Assembly: GCA_050011895.1 (NCBI GenBank)
Contig: JBEKIF010000016.1
Coordinates: forward strand, 40,543 to 104,542
Length of the DNA: 64,000 nucleotides
Source of the DNA: DATBGO01 sp050011895
GTDB taxonomy: Bacteria > Actinomycetota > Actinomycetes > Streptosporangiales > Streptosporangiaceae
Reading direction: 5' to 3'
Shown: in pieces, positions 27,470 through 37,057 of the stretch
Layout: each line of letters opens with the position of its first letter
How positions within the stretch are numbered: the first letter of the stretch is position 1
Position numbers and translations under genes: made by a program
The notes under the pieces: model-generated
Databases searched by the model: none
The model's input: only the letters and a program-made list of their open reading frames with translations
What the model was told of the DNA's origin: nothing

Positions 27470-28471
27470 TCACCGTGTCCCGTCGTTGGCCGGAGGGGAA
27501 CCAGGGGCCACGAGGTGCAGCTCGACGCGGGCGGCTGGGATGCGTTCCTGCTCGCGGGCGAGCAGAGCCAGCGCACGGGCATCGGCTGCGGTGGGGCTGC
27601 TCGGGTCCAGGGCCCGTGGCCACAGGCGCGCATGACGGACGGCTGCGACCTCGGCCGCATACACCAGCGCCTGGCTGACCAGGTAGAGCAGGGCGAACAT
27701 GCCTGCCACGGTGGCGAAGCTGCCGTAGACGGGTCCGGCCTTGGTGACCAGCCTCGCCAGCAACGGCGCCCCGGCGCTGAGCACCACCGTCACCACCGCC
27801 GCGCCCACGACGGCGCCCGGCCACAGGGCCCGGACGGGAGCGGGCCGCGCGAGCAGCAGCCTGGCGCCGAGCAGCAGAACCGCGAACACGACCAAGGCCG
27901 ACCCGAGGACGCCCGCGACCCGTTGCACTCCGGGCAGGCCCGGCAGCGCAGTGACCACCAGCGTGAGCGCGCCGACCGCCAATGCACCAAGCAACAGCGT
28001 TGCTAGCATCACGAACACCCGGACGTAACGGGAGACAAACCCGGCCCGCAGGCGGTGCGGGACCGCGGCGACATGGTTCAGCGTCTGGTAGGCGGAAAAC
28101 ACAACACCAGTTCCAGAAAACAGCAGACCGATCAGGCCGGCGATAAACGGGATTGCCGACGTCGGCAAGGTGGTCACCGACTGCTCAACCGTGGATCGCA
28201 GCGCCTGCGGCACGATCGCGGTGATAAGCCGCTGACGCAGGTCCGGGTGATCGGCCAGCACCCGGGACAGCGCCGCCACCCCGAGCAGCAACAACGGGAA
28301 GATACTCAGGAATCCGTAGTAAGTGATGAGTGCGGCCTCGCGACCGCCCTCGTCGTCCCCGTATTTCTTGACCACCGCGTAGGGAAACCCCAGCACGGCG
28401 TGCCTGCGCTGCAGACGATCCGCCCGGGCGATGACCCGGTTCACCTGGGCACTCAAGCCCGAGAAACTCAT
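27470..28471 (-). CDS. YihY/BrkB family inner-membrane protein
   Basis: 333-aa protein with about six transmembrane helices and the family opening GGREAALITYYGFLSIFPLLL, with a conserved SGTGVVFSAYQTLN in the centre. The family is of uncertain function and was once called ribonuclease BN in error. It sits in the cytoplasmic membrane. ATG 28471 is chosen for its GGGAGG site; ATG 28513 would add 14 residues. It is divergent from the prenyltransferase gene. Confidence 0.85.
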   Translation of the reverse strand: MSFSGLSAQVNRVIARADRLQRRHAVLGFPYAVVKKYGDDEGGREAALITYYGFLSIFPLLLLGVAALSRVLADHPDLRQRLITAIVPQALRSTVEQSVTTLPTSAIPFIAGLIGLLFSGTGVVFSAYQTLNHVAAVPHRLRAGFVSRYVRVFVMLATLLLGALAVGALTLVVTALPGLPGVQRVAGVLGSALVVFAVLLLGARLLLARPAPVRALWPGAVVGAAVVTVVLSAGAPLLARLVTKAGPVYGSFATVAGMFALLYLVSQALVYAAEVAAVRHARLWPRALDPSSPTAADARALALLAREQERIPAARVELHLVAPGSPPANDGTR

Positions 28472-28578
28472 GGTCCCAGCCTCCCTGGCTTCAGGCGTCC
28501 CCGCGTCCATCACGCCGGGTGACCGGTCCGGCCCGGAGCTGCGGCGTCAGCGCAGCGGGCTGCCGGTACATTCAAATC

Positions 28579-29355
28579 GTGTCACTGCGCGATCTTTCAT
28601 ATGGTCTGTACGCTCGACGGCTGCGTTCTCAGCTCGCTGGTAAACCCACGCCAGAGCACGTCGCTTTGATCATGGACGGTAACAGGCGCTGGGCTCGCCA
28701 GATGGGCATGGCAAACCCGAGCCTGGGACACAAGCACGGGGCCGAGCACGTCGAGGACGTCCTGTCTTGGTGCGAGGCAGCGGGCATTAAGCATGTGACG
28801 GTGTTCCTGTGCTCAACAGAGAACCTGCTCCGCCGGGACGATGCCGAGGTCGCGTTCCTCATGCAGGTCGTCGAGCAAGTCGTCGTCGGAAAGCTCGCTA
28901 GGGCGACGCCGTCCTGGCAAGTCCACGTTGCGGGATTGCTAGATGTCATTCCGGATAGCACAACGCGCGCGCTGAAGGACGCCGTCGCCGCAACCCGCGA
29001 CTGCTCGACTGGAGCGCACGTAACCCTCGCCATCGGCTACAGCGGCCGTCAGGAAGTCATCGACGCGATCGTCTCCTTGCTTCAGGAGCAAGCCGAGGCA
29101 GGCGGTACCCTGACCGGGCTCGCCGAGACGCTGACTACCGAGGACATCGCCAGGCACCTCTACACGGCGGGGCGGCCTGATCCAGACCTGGTGATCCGCA
29201 CGAGCGGCGAACAGCGGCTGTCGAACTTCCTGCTATGGCAGAGCGCGTATTCCGAACTGTATTTCTGCGACGCCTACTGGCCTGGGTTCCGCGAGATCGA
29301 CTTCCTGCGTGCGCTCAGAAGTTACGCCGCCCGCCGACGCCGGTACGGGGCCTGA
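28579..29355 (+). CDS. Cis-prenyltransferase (isoprenyl diphosphate synthase, UppS family)
   Basis: 258-aa enzyme that condenses isopentenyl diphosphate onto an allylic diphosphate with Z geometry. The catalytic Asp33 lies in ALIMDGNRRWAR, and the C-terminal motifs RPDPDLVIRTSGEQRLSNFL and LWQSAYSELYF are intact. The start (DLSYGLYARRLR) and sequence pattern resemble the short-chain mycobacterial Z-farnesyl diphosphate synthase Rv1086 more than long-chain UppS, so the product may be short. GTG 28579 is chosen by alignment with that start; its ribosome-binding site is weak. Confidence 0.88.
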   Translation: MSLRDLSYGLYARRLRSQLAGKPTPEHVALIMDGNRRWARQMGMANPSLGHKHGAEHVEDVLSWCEAAGIKHVTVFLCSTENLLRRDDAEVAFLMQVVEQVVVGKLARATPSWQVHVAGLLDVIPDSTTRALKDAVAATRDCSTGAHVTLAIGYSGRQEVIDAIVSLLQEQAEAGGTLTGLAETLTTEDIARHLYTAGRPDPDLVIRTSGEQRLSNFLLWQSAYSELYFCDAYWPGFREIDFLRALRSYAARRRRYGA

Positions 29356-29389
29356 CAATGACGTGGCCCCGAGCGGTGGCCCTGGCTGG

Positions 29390-29480
29390 CGAGCCGCGCT
29401 GGCTCGAGTCCGTTCCTTCGGTAACACCCGCCGGTCGCCAGCGTTATAGGCGCCCGCGCGCCAGCCCCGCGAATCCGACT
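29390..29480 (-). pseudogene. Short fragment of a paralogue of the 43045-43913 gene
   Basis: The minus strand reads RAGAYNAGDRRVLPKERTR. The broken gene at 43045-43913 has RAGAYIAGDRRVSPKERTR, with strong nucleotide identity as well. Only about 25 codons are recognisable, with no start and no downstream continuation. The remainder of 29356-29728 holds no gene. Confidence 0.7.
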
Positions 29481-29728
29481 GCACGTACCTGATTGTCGCC
29501 TGCCGTTCAGCTGCCCACCGACGGCGCGCAGGGGGCTCGCACTGCAGAATGACGCCATGGCGATCTGTCCGGCCGCATGAGCAGTGTCACAATCCAGCCT
29601 GGATAGCGGAGCCGGCTGGGGATCCCCTGCTGGCGGGCTGCCCGCGGAGGTCGAAGATCACTCAAGCGCAAGCCCGCCTGGCCGGACCGCTCGGATGGGT
29701 GCAGCACAGCCGACAGGAAGGGGGATCA

Positions 29729-30253
29729 ATGGCTGGAATCGCAGCTGGCGGGACGCAGCCACGGCGATCCGCCAAGACTCCCGGTCCGCGACGCGCGGCC
29801 GGCATCTACGGCGCGATCGTCACCGCCTCGATCCTCGCCGCCGCCGGGGACCACCTGCCGATCCGGGCGCTGGTGGTCGCGGTCGTGGTCACGCTGGTCG
29901 TGTACTGGGTCGCTGAGGAGTACGCCGAGCTGCTGGGCGAGCAGGCGGAGGGCGGGCGCCTGCCGACCTGGCCGCACGTCCGGGCGGCGCTCGCAGCGAC
30001 CTGGCCGATGGTCAGCGCCTCCTTCCTGCCGCTGCTGGCACTTGTACTGACGTGGCTGGCGGGGGCCTCGGCCCCGGCTGCGGCCAATGTCGCGCTGGCC
30101 GTGGCGATCGTGTTGCTGGCTGTCCATGGATGGTCCGCCGGCCGCGCCGCCCATCTGCGGGGCCGGCAGCTATATGCCGCCACATCCATTGCGGCCCTGC
30201 TGGGACTGGTGATGGTCGCGCTGAAGGACGTGGTCCTCATCCACCTGCACTAA
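29729..30253 (+). CDS. Integral membrane protein of unknown function
   Basis: 174 aa with four to five hydrophobic helices (for example ALVVAVVVTLVVYWVAEEY and ANVALAVAIVLLAVHGW). ATG 29729 follows GGAAGGGGGA. Similar four-helix proteins without known function are common in actinobacteria. No conserved catalytic motif is seen; it may be a small channel or structural membrane protein. Confidence 0.75.
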   Translation: MAGIAAGGTQPRRSAKTPGPRRAAGIYGAIVTASILAAAGDHLPIRALVVAVVVTLVVYWVAEEYAELLGEQAEGGRLPTWPHVRAALAATWPMVSASFLPLLALVLTWLAGASAPAAANVALAVAIVLLAVHGWSAGRAAHLRGRQLYAATSIAALLGLVMVALKDVVLIHLH

Positions 30254-30698
30254 AGGGTCCGCTGACGGCAGGGCCATGGGGTGGCGCGCGGCCTGGCAGC
30301 CCGCCGGTGATCGGGCGCCCTGCGGCAGCCATCTGACGGCCGGTCGCTGACGTGGCCACCACCTGGCGGATTGTGACTGCCGTGGACCCAGCAGCCCTCG
30401 ACCGGCTGCGCCCGGCATGTGATGAGGGTCACGGTATCCCCCTTGTTTGCCCGGGCTGGAGCCGGTGATACTAGCAGGCCACAAGGCTTGTTTCTTCGAT
30501 GGCGCCTGCCTCCTGCGGGTAGGCCAAGGAGGCTTCGCCCTGCGACACGGGAGGATCACAGCTGTATCCTTGGCGGATTCCCGCTGCCCGGGGAATCTCC
30601 CTGGCAGGCATTATCAACTGTGACCACCAGACGAGATGGCAGCTCACTGACGTCTTGCCAGGTCGTGCGCTACCTGCAGGAGAACGGCGGACAAGAAA
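30254..30698. other. Intergenic region, nothing recognised
   Basis: About 445 bp without a supportable gene. It should contain the promoter and leader of the pyruvyl transferase gene. Confidence 0.4.
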
Positions 30699-32078
30699 AT
30701 GGCTACTCAGCGCAATGTCTTGATCGTCGGTGGCTACGCGCGGCAGAACGCCGGCGACGCCGCGCTGCTGCACGCAATCATTCTCCAGGTGGAAAGAGCT
30801 TTCCCAGGCTGCATGGTCGAAATAGCAGGTATGGAGGATCCGCGGGTTCACCGAAGCTTCGAAGGCGTGCAGAACCTCGGCTCTATGCGCCGGTACGCGG
30901 ACGAGGAAGGTATCCCGCCCTTGGCTCGTGCCGTCCGCAAGGCCCTTGTCCTTGCCATCGGAATGTCATGGTTCGTCGCGCCTGCCCGTTGGTACCGCTG
31001 GCCGTCCGCCTGGCTTCCGGCTGAAGTACGGGCAGAGCTAGCAGCGATCGAGCGGGCCGACCTGCTCGTCTCGCTGGTGGCCGCGGGTGGGTACCTGCAA
31101 GGAGCTGCCCAGCCGGGCCTTGGCCCGCGGGTCGTCTACCAGCTCCTGCCGCTGATGCTGGCGCAGCGGCTCGGCACGCCGGTCGTGTGCGCGCCACAGT
31201 CCTACGGCCCGTTCGGCGCGCGGCTGCCGGCGTGGATCATCGGGAAGACGCTCAGCCGGGCGCGCCTGGTCCTCGCCCGCGAAGACATCAGCCTCGCTGA
31301 ACTGAAGAAGCTGCGCCTGCCGGACGGCATCGCCCAGCGTGCGGTAGATTCTGCTTTCAGCCTTGAGCTACCGCGGCGGGACCGGGCAGATACGCGCGCG
31401 TGGCGGGCCTCGCACGGCGTCGGCGCCGACGAGGTGCTGGTCGGGCTAACGGTCCGCCGTTGCCTGCCGGCGGCGCAGCAGGCATGCTACGAAGCGGAAC
31501 TCGCTGCATTCGTAGACCTGCTCCACGAGGTCCCCGGCCGCCGCGTGGTGATTTTTCCGCAGGCCACCGCCGCTGATCGGCGGGACGACGACCGCATCGC
31601 GTCGCGGCTTGTCGCCGGTCAGTGCCGCGGGCGCACTCGGCCCATCCTGCTGGAAACGGAGGCTGACTACCGTAGCGTGGCCTCGTTCATCGCCGATCTG
31701 GATTACCTGGTAGGTACCCGGTTCCATTCGGTGATCTTCGCCCTGACGGCTCGCGTTCCCTGCATCGCCATCGGGTATGAGCACAAGACGCATGGAATCA
31801 TGCGAGACCTGAGTCTCAATGGCTGGGTGCTCCCAGCATGGGGGCTATCAGCTGCTCGACTTTATGGCCTGTTCGGCAAGCTGGAAAAGCACCGGTCGGA
31901 TTACCAGGCACATCTCGATCATGTCATCCCTATCTATGTGGAACGTGGGCACGCAATAACGGACGCGCTAGGTCGCGCCTACTATGGCGGACCTGTCACG
32001 GCGGAGAGGGAAGATTCCGTGGGCCCGATCGGATACGAAGAGGACTGTCACATCTGCCGCGAGTCCATAGCCGCCTGA
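30699..32078 (+). CDS. Polysaccharide pyruvyl transferase family protein
   Basis: 459-aa cytoplasmic enzyme. The N-terminal glycine-rich loop VLIVGGYARQNAGDAALLHA and the C-terminal DLDYLVGTRFHSVIFAL with IAIGYEHKTHGI are typical of the family, which adds ketal pyruvate from phosphoenolpyruvate to sugars of cell-surface polysaccharides. The last ~25 residues (EEDCHICRESIAA end) are an extra tail. The neighbouring FAD oxidoreductase converges on it with a 59-bp gap. No glycosyltransferases are adjacent, so the glycan is unknown. Confidence 0.85.
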   Translation: MATQRNVLIVGGYARQNAGDAALLHAIILQVERAFPGCMVEIAGMEDPRVHRSFEGVQNLGSMRRYADEEGIPPLARAVRKALVLAIGMSWFVAPARWYRWPSAWLPAEVRAELAAIERADLLVSLVAAGGYLQGAAQPGLGPRVVYQLLPLMLAQRLGTPVVCAPQSYGPFGARLPAWIIGKTLSRARLVLAREDISLAELKKLRLPDGIAQRAVDSAFSLELPRRDRADTRAWRASHGVGADEVLVGLTVRRCLPAAQQACYEAELAAFVDLLHEVPGRRVVIFPQATAADRRDDDRIASRLVAGQCRGRTRPILLETEADYRSVASFIADLDYLVGTRFHSVIFALTARVPCIAIGYEHKTHGIMRDLSLNGWVLPAWGLSAARLYGLFGKLEKHRSDYQAHLDHVIPIYVERGHAITDALGRAYYGGPVTAEREDSVGPIGYEEDCHICRESIAA

Positions 32079-32137
32079 CCTTAGCGCGACCAGAGATCGT
32101 AAGTCCCGTCGTCAGCTAATGTAATGCCGCGATGAGG

Positions 32138-33403
32138 CTAGCGAATGTCACCGGGCACTACCGCGCCGTATGCTCTCAGCACCTCGTGAATATCGTCGAT
32201 TGCCAGCTGCTCAGGCTCGACACCGGAATGCGCCGACAGGGCCCCCATCACGCCTGCCGCCTGGCCCATCGCCATGCACGACGCTTGCACGCGGTAGGCC
32301 GAGCTGGCCTGCTGGTCGCCTGCGATACAGCGGCCGGCGGCCAGGAGCCATTCGCTTCCGAGGGGGAGCATCGCTCCCCGGGGAATGGTCGGGAACGTAC
32401 CTTCGGCCAGCGGCCGCAGATCGATCCCGTCGCCGCCCGGCCGGTGAACATCGATCGGATAGAAGCTATAACAGACGGCATCGTCCCACAAGCGCCCGCT
32501 TGCATAGTCGCGGGCGGTAATCCGCTTCTTGCCCCGGATTGTGCAGCTCTCACGTATGCCGCACTCCGCGGCGGTGAAGTCGATCGTCAGGTTCTTCAGG
32601 CCCGGCTGGCTGCGCAGGAAGCAATAGATCCTCATCAGTGCCCTGCGCGCGGCGACCTCTGCCGCCGTGCGGCCCGCGCTCGTGCTTCCGTCGATCCCCG
32701 TGACATGCATGGAATTCTCGCCTCGCTGGCGCAGGAAGGTGCGCACCCGATCGGCGTGCGTGGCGAGATCGGTTGGCAGCAGCGAGCCCCCGGCCACCGC
32801 GTCTTCGTACGCGCGATCGAGAAGCTCGAAATCCAGGGTGGCAGGATCGTATCCGCTGAGCATGACATTGAGCGTCCCTGGCTGGAGTTCTTCATTCCGC
32901 TCCGTCTCGTATCCCGCCAGCGCCACGGCGTTGGCGTCGCCAGTGCAGTCCACCAGCACGCGAGCGCGCTCCTCGCGTAGTCCCTCTTTGCCGCACAGCG
33001 TCAGGCGCCATTCGCCGTCCGCCTTGTTGACCGCGGCAAGCATGGTGTGGAGCGACAAACTGGCGCCTGCGCCGAGGACGGCGTCGTCGAGCAGTGCGGC
33101 ATAAAGAGCGGTGTTGACGCGCACCTGAAGCATGTTGGTGGGCATGTCGTACCTGGCGAAGTCGGGCAGGTGGTCGCCGGCGAGCTGCACCGCGCGGTTC
33201 ACCAGCTGCCAGCCGATGCCAGCGATCACTTGTTTGCCCCACGCGTGAAAGAGGCCAGGAACGTTGATGGCGGCACTCGTGATGGTCCCGCCGAGCATGC
33301 CGTTCTTCTCCACCAGCAACGTCCGCGCACCCAGTTGCGCTGCTTGAATGGCCGCGACCGACCCCGCGGGGCCGCCCCCGACGACGGCAACGTCGTAGCT
33401 CAA
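32138..33403 (-). CDS. FAD-dependent oxidoreductase
   Basis: 421-aa flavoprotein of the FAD_oxidored type (PF12831-like). The N-terminal dinucleotide motif VAVVGGGPAGSVAAIQAA and the adjacent LLVEKNGMLGGTIT bind FAD. VLVDCTGDANAVALAG is the usual second flavin motif, and GRCIAGDQQASSAYRVQASC is the C-terminal one. Members oxidise diverse small molecules, and the substrate here is unknown. It converges with the pyruvyl transferase gene. Confidence 0.83.
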   Translation of the reverse strand: MSYDVAVVGGGPAGSVAAIQAAQLGARTLLVEKNGMLGGTITSAAINVPGLFHAWGKQVIAGIGWQLVNRAVQLAGDHLPDFARYDMPTNMLQVRVNTALYAALLDDAVLGAGASLSLHTMLAAVNKADGEWRLTLCGKEGLREERARVLVDCTGDANAVALAGYETERNEELQPGTLNVMLSGYDPATLDFELLDRAYEDAVAGGSLLPTDLATHADRVRTFLRQRGENSMHVTGIDGSTSAGRTAAEVAARRALMRIYCFLRSQPGLKNLTIDFTAAECGIRESCTIRGKKRITARDYASGRLWDDAVCYSFYPIDVHRPGGDGIDLRPLAEGTFPTIPRGAMLPLGSEWLLAAGRCIAGDQQASSAYRVQASCMAMGQAAGVMGALSAHSGVEPEQLAIDDIHEVLRAYGAVVPGDIR

Positions 33404-33908
33404 CTTCGCTCCCTATCCACCAGCCGGCTCGCAGGTCCTTACCCACGCAATCCAAGGCCACTGCGCCGAGGCCCGGCAAGGCGAGCTCACGGGATGAGGC
33501 CGCGCAATTTCCGAGTTTCCGGTGGGCCCCGGCCAGCGTCGGGATATGGCCGAAGCTGCCCGGGAGTAGCGGGCCGAAGCGGCAGCCGCACAGCCAGCGC
33601 ATCCGATCGCGACCCCGGCCGGTGCGATCGGACACGATGTGTGGCGGCGGTTCGCGCCGGTTCCGGCCGATCGCGGCGGCCGCAGGGCCATTTCAGTGTT
33701 TGGCAGCGCGCCTGCGGCCAGCGGACGAGGCCGGTTCGTGACCGGCCGGCGTCCGGTGACCGAATCGGTGATCGCCGCTGCCGCGCCGGAGCAGCCGGGC
33801 GTCGGGCGTGCGGGTGGCCCGGGCTGGTCGCCCGGGCCCGACGCAGCCGCGCAGCTGGACGACGGCAGCCCAGCCCGGTTCCACACCTCGCCGGGCGTAA
33901 CGAGTGAC
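33404..33908. other. GC-rich gap, nothing recognised
   Basis: About 500 bp. Several frames stay open because of high GC, but none looks like a known protein or has a good start. Confidence 0.4.
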
Positions 33909-34226
33909 TCAGCCGCTCGACGCGGCGCGGGCCCACGCAAGTGACGCCACGCCGGTTGTGACCGCCTCCGCGACGTCGACGACGGGAACGACCTCGATAT
34001 CGTTCCAGTAGAAGAACTTCGAGACGAACGACTGGACCGGGCCGGGGTCGGCTGCCTCGACGAGTACGTAGCCGCCGTTGTTCAGGTTGGAGACGAATGC
34101 GTGGACGGTGAGGCCTTCTTCGGGCTTCCACTTGCCAAAAGCATTGAGCAGAGCCTCCTGGTTGGCGAGGTTCTGATCGTGGCTCAGGCCAGCTGTGCGA
34201 ATCTCATATTCGATCATATATTTCAC
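33909..34226 (-). CDS. DUF3303 domain-containing protein
   Basis: 105-aa protein with the DUF3303 opening MKYMIEYEIR and a ferredoxin-like alpha-beta pattern (VHAFVSNLNNGGYVLVEA). Such small domains resemble dimeric alpha-beta barrel proteins. Function is unknown. A second small protein with a similar fold lies 116 bp away at 34343-34633 on the same strand. Confidence 0.8.
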   Translation of the reverse strand: MKYMIEYEIRTAGLSHDQNLANQEALLNAFGKWKPEEGLTVHAFVSNLNNGGYVLVEAADPGPVQSFVSKFFYWNDIEVVPVVDVAEAVTTGVASLAWARAASSG

Positions 34227-34342
34227 TTAGTCCTCCTTCAGGATTAGGTGGCCGCGCGGAGGTGCGCCTGTCGTTCTCCTTGACCGCGGTGGCCGCTGGG
34301 TCCACCGGTCGCCAGGCAGCCGCCGCTGGAACCACGCCGCGG

Positions 34343-34633
34343 CTAGGCCGTCACCTCGTTGTAGATCTCGAACCCGGTCTCCTCGGGCGGCGCCGTGAAG
34401 CCACCGGCGATGCCCTGCGCCATGCGAGGCATGAGGATGCCATCGCGGAACCGCTCCCAGCCCTCCCGCGAGTCATGCACTGCGATGATCGTCCAGCCGC
34501 CGGCCGACGGGCCCGCGGCATGGAACAGCTGTCCTTCGGGCAGCCCCCCGCCCTCCGGGTGCACTGCCGCGATCGACGCTTCGTACTGTTCCCTCGTGCC
34601 ACCAGCGAACTTATGGACCACGCCGTACGCCAT
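34343..34633 (-). CDS. Small dimeric alpha/beta-barrel-like protein
   Basis: 96 aa. MAYGVVHKFAGGTREQYEAS and GGWTIIAVHDSREGWERFRD give the beta-alpha-beta pattern of antibiotic-biosynthesis-monooxygenase or stress-responsive barrel proteins. ATG 34633 is chosen for GGGGGA 5 bp upstream rather than the longer frame to 34708. It precedes the DUF3303 gene and may be cotranscribed with it. Confidence 0.7.
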   Translation of the reverse strand: MAYGVVHKFAGGTREQYEASIAAVHPEGGGLPEGQLFHAAGPSAGGWTIIAVHDSREGWERFRDGILMPRMAQGIAGGFTAPPEETGFEIYNEVTA

Positions 34634-35171
34634 GTGATTCCCCCTATCCCCCATTGCCCGGACCCGCGTTCGCTCCTCAGACGATCTCCAGGCGGCTGTA
34701 GCGGACACTACGCTGCCGTGGTCGATCGTGTCGAGCCGCTACGGCGGTGCGGCAGTTGCCGTGTACGAAACTGGCCAGGCACCTGGGTGCCCTTGATCGG
34801 GGAGGTGCCTGTTCACCGCTGCTGTGCGGTGCGGCGGGCGGCCCACACCCTGCTCTCGGTGCGCACACTCAGGTCGATGCGGCGCAGGATGCTGTGAGGG
34901 CTGTCGGTGTCGAGCAGCTGGTCGAAAGCGGTCAGGTCCTCGGCCGTCAGGGCGGATGCGACGCAGACTGCTGAGCGCGTAGCGGCCTGCTGCGTCGGCT
35001 GGTTGGTCTCGATCCGGAAGCGCCGGTTGCCCAGGAGCAGGATCGCGGTGCCGGAGAAGACAACGAGCCGCGGCGAAGTCAGCGAGGAGCAGGGTCAACC
35101 GCTCCCCTTTGCGAAGGCGCCTCGACGCCGATGACATCCGTCGGCCGGCCTGAAGAACCCGGCGGTCGGCA
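34634..35171. other. Gap with an open frame lacking a start codon
   Basis: On the minus strand, about 34815-35090, one frame reads protein-like sequence (FSGTAILLLGNRRFRIETNQ and DLTAFDQLLDTDSPHSILRR) to a stop, but it has no ATG, GTG or TTG. It may be the decayed end of a gene. Nothing else is seen in this stretch. Confidence 0.35.
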
Positions 35172-36425
35172 TCACCGGCGAACGGCCAGGTACCGCGTGA
35201 GGTGATCGATCACCTCACGCGCGTCGTCCTCAATACCGTAGATGAACGTGGACTTTCGCCGCCGCAGCACGGGCAGTCCCAGCGCGTACAGTCCCGGGCG
35301 GTCGACCACACCGCCCTCGTGGCGCAGCTGGCCCTTTACGTCGACCACGGGCACGTCGAGCCACCGGTAGTCAGGCCGAAAACCCGTTGCCCACACGATC
35401 GCGCGGATCTCGCCGCTTCGCAGGTCGAGCTGCAACGGCGTCGACTCGGGCACGCGTGTCGCCGCGAAGCGCTCGGGAAGGCCGACCTCAGCGTCACGGC
35501 CGCTCGTCAGAGCCCACGCGTCGAACGTGTCCAGCAGGCGCTCCAGCTTGAGGTCCGCGAGCGCGAAGACGTTGCGCAGGCCGCCGGAGAACAGCGCGCG
35601 GCCATCACGTGCCGCCGCCCAGCGGCCCACCAGCTCGACGCCTATCGAGGTGAGCGCGTTCAGATCGAGCGTCGCCCGCTCGGGGGTCCCGACGAGCTGG
35701 GGTGAGGGCAGCCGCCGGGCCCGCGTGAGGTCCTCGACCTCGTCGTACCGCTCGTCCCACACGCCCGACGCGTCCATCCACCACAGCACATCGCGTCCGC
35801 GGTACGTGCGCGGCAACCGCACGTGCTCCCCCACCGAGAGGGTCACCGGCCGACCCGACCGCCTCAGCTCATCGGCGAGCTGCACGCCGGTCGCCGAGGC
35901 TCCCACGACCAGCACGCCGCCGTCGGGGAGCTGGCCGGGGTGGCGGTAGCCGAACGGCGTCAGTTGCTCGACGAACGGCGGCACCCCACCGCTGAGCGGC
36001 GGCACCGCAGGCTGATTGCAGGCGCCGCTGGCGATGACCACGGTCCGGGCTTGAATCTCGCCGCGGCTTGTCGTCAGGTGGTATCCATCCTCGGCCTGCC
36101 GGACCGACGTGACATTCACGCCGGTCCGGACGGGAGCACCCGAGACCTTGGCGAAGTGTTCGATGAACTCGGTCACTTCGCCCACCGCCATGTAGCCGTC
36201 TGGCTCCGGACCCTCATAGCGAAGGCCCGGCAGGCGGCTCTGCCAGTTGGGCGTGAGCAGCCGCAGGGAATCCCAGCGTTCGCGCCGCCAGGAATTCGCC
36301 ACCTCGCCGCGCTCAAGCACGACGTGATCAATCGACCGGTCGCCGAGGAAGTAGCTTGCCGCGAGGCCAGCGTGCCCCGCGCCGATGACGACCGTGGTAA
36401 AGCGGTCGATGGCTGCGACCCTCAG
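35172..36425 (-). CDS. Flavin-containing monooxygenase-like NAD(P)/FAD oxidoreductase
   Basis: 417-aa flavoprotein. VVIGAGHAGLAASYFL binds FAD, LVVGASATGVQLADEL binds NADP, and VWATGFRPDY is the conserved C-terminal motif. It resembles the YjlD/CzcO-type group. No ATG, GTG or TTG is found near the conserved N-terminus. The best start is CTG at 36425, which overlaps the OsmC stop as CTGA, the same geometry as ATGA coupling. An upstream start inside osmC is less likely. It is coupled to the OsmC gene, suggesting a shared role in oxidative or xenobiotic stress. Confidence 0.82.
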   Translation of the reverse strand: MRVAAIDRFTTVVIGAGHAGLAASYFLGDRSIDHVVLERGEVANSWRRERWDSLRLLTPNWQSRLPGLRYEGPEPDGYMAVGEVTEFIEHFAKVSGAPVRTGVNVTSVRQAEDGYHLTTSRGEIQARTVVIASGACNQPAVPPLSGGVPPFVEQLTPFGYRHPGQLPDGGVLVVGASATGVQLADELRRSGRPVTLSVGEHVRLPRTYRGRDVLWWMDASGVWDERYDEVEDLTRARRLPSPQLVGTPERATLDLNALTSIGVELVGRWAAARDGRALFSGGLRNVFALADLKLERLLDTFDAWALTSGRDAEVGLPERFAATRVPESTPLQLDLRSGEIRAIVWATGFRPDYRWLDVPVVDVKGQLRHEGGVVDRPGLYALGLPVLRRRKSTFIYGIEDDAREVIDHLTRYLAVRR

Positions 36426-36970
36426 GCGACCTCGACGGTGACGTTCGTCGGGTTCGTGAGGGCGTCGAACACGGCGGAGCGCTTCTGGGACTGGGCGACC
36501 AGCGCCTCGATCTCCTGCCTCGACGCGTCGGCGTCGATGGTGAACGTCACCTTGATGTCGTTGAAGCCGTTGCGGACGTCGCTGTCGGCACCAAGGATTC
36601 CGCGGATGTCGTGCCCGCCCTCGACCGTGGACTCGACCGCGCGCAGCTGGATGCCGCGGTTCTCCGCGACGGACGCAATACCCCCCGTCAGGCAGCTCGC
36701 CAGGCCGACGAGGAGGTACTCGATCGGCGTGATGCCGTTGTCCTCCGCCGCGAAGATCTCGGGGTGGTCGGCTTCGAATGTCCACTCTTCGTTGTGGCTC
36801 TGCTCCTCCCCGAGGCCGAAGAAGCTCTGGACCTTGATCGTGCTGTGGACGCCGCTCTGCCACTTGGCGGACGCCCGCCAGGTGAACTGAGCGGCCTCAG
36901 GCGCGCCCTTCAGCACTTCGCGCGCGTCGAGCAGTGCCTGCACGTTAACGCCGTTGGTGACGGTAGTCAT
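36422..36970 (-). CDS. OsmC family protein
   Basis: 182-aa OsmC/Ohr-fold protein: ITPIEYLLVGLASCLTGGIA carries the first redox Cys. The second Cys of true Ohr/OsmC peroxidases is absent (SAVFDALTNP there), so it belongs to the single-Cys OsmC-like group and may not reduce peroxides by the classic mechanism. ATG 36970 is taken as start with AAGGGA upstream; ATG 36994 would add eight residues. It is divergent from metX, with an 87-bp promoter region. Confidence 0.83.
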   Translation of the reverse strand: MTTVTNGVNVQALLDAREVLKGAPEAAQFTWRASAKWQSGVHSTIKVQSFFGLGEEQSHNEEWTFEADHPEIFAAEDNGITPIEYLLVGLASCLTGGIASVAENRGIQLRAVESTVEGGHDIRGILGADSDVRNGFNDIKVTFTIDADASRQEIEALVAQSQKRSAVFDALTNPTNVTVEVA

Positions 36971-37018
36971 GACGGTTGATGTCCCTTCGCTCATATCCCC
37001 GATACCCCACCAAGATGC

Positions 37019-37057
37019 TTGACAATACCTTGACCAGGGCAAGCTACGATAGCCCCT
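37019..37057 (+). promoter_or_regulatory. Promoter candidate for metX, nearly leaderless
   Basis: TTGACA at 37019-37024 and TACGAT at 37045-37050 are separated by 20 bp, longer than ideal. The -10 box lies only 7 bp before the metX ATG at 37058, and no ribosome-binding site is present, so transcription probably starts at or next to the ATG. Confidence 0.4.

Noticed and set aside
33404..33908. Open frames in the GC-rich gap
   Set aside because: Frames stay open on both strands from base composition alone, with no start site or recognisable motif.
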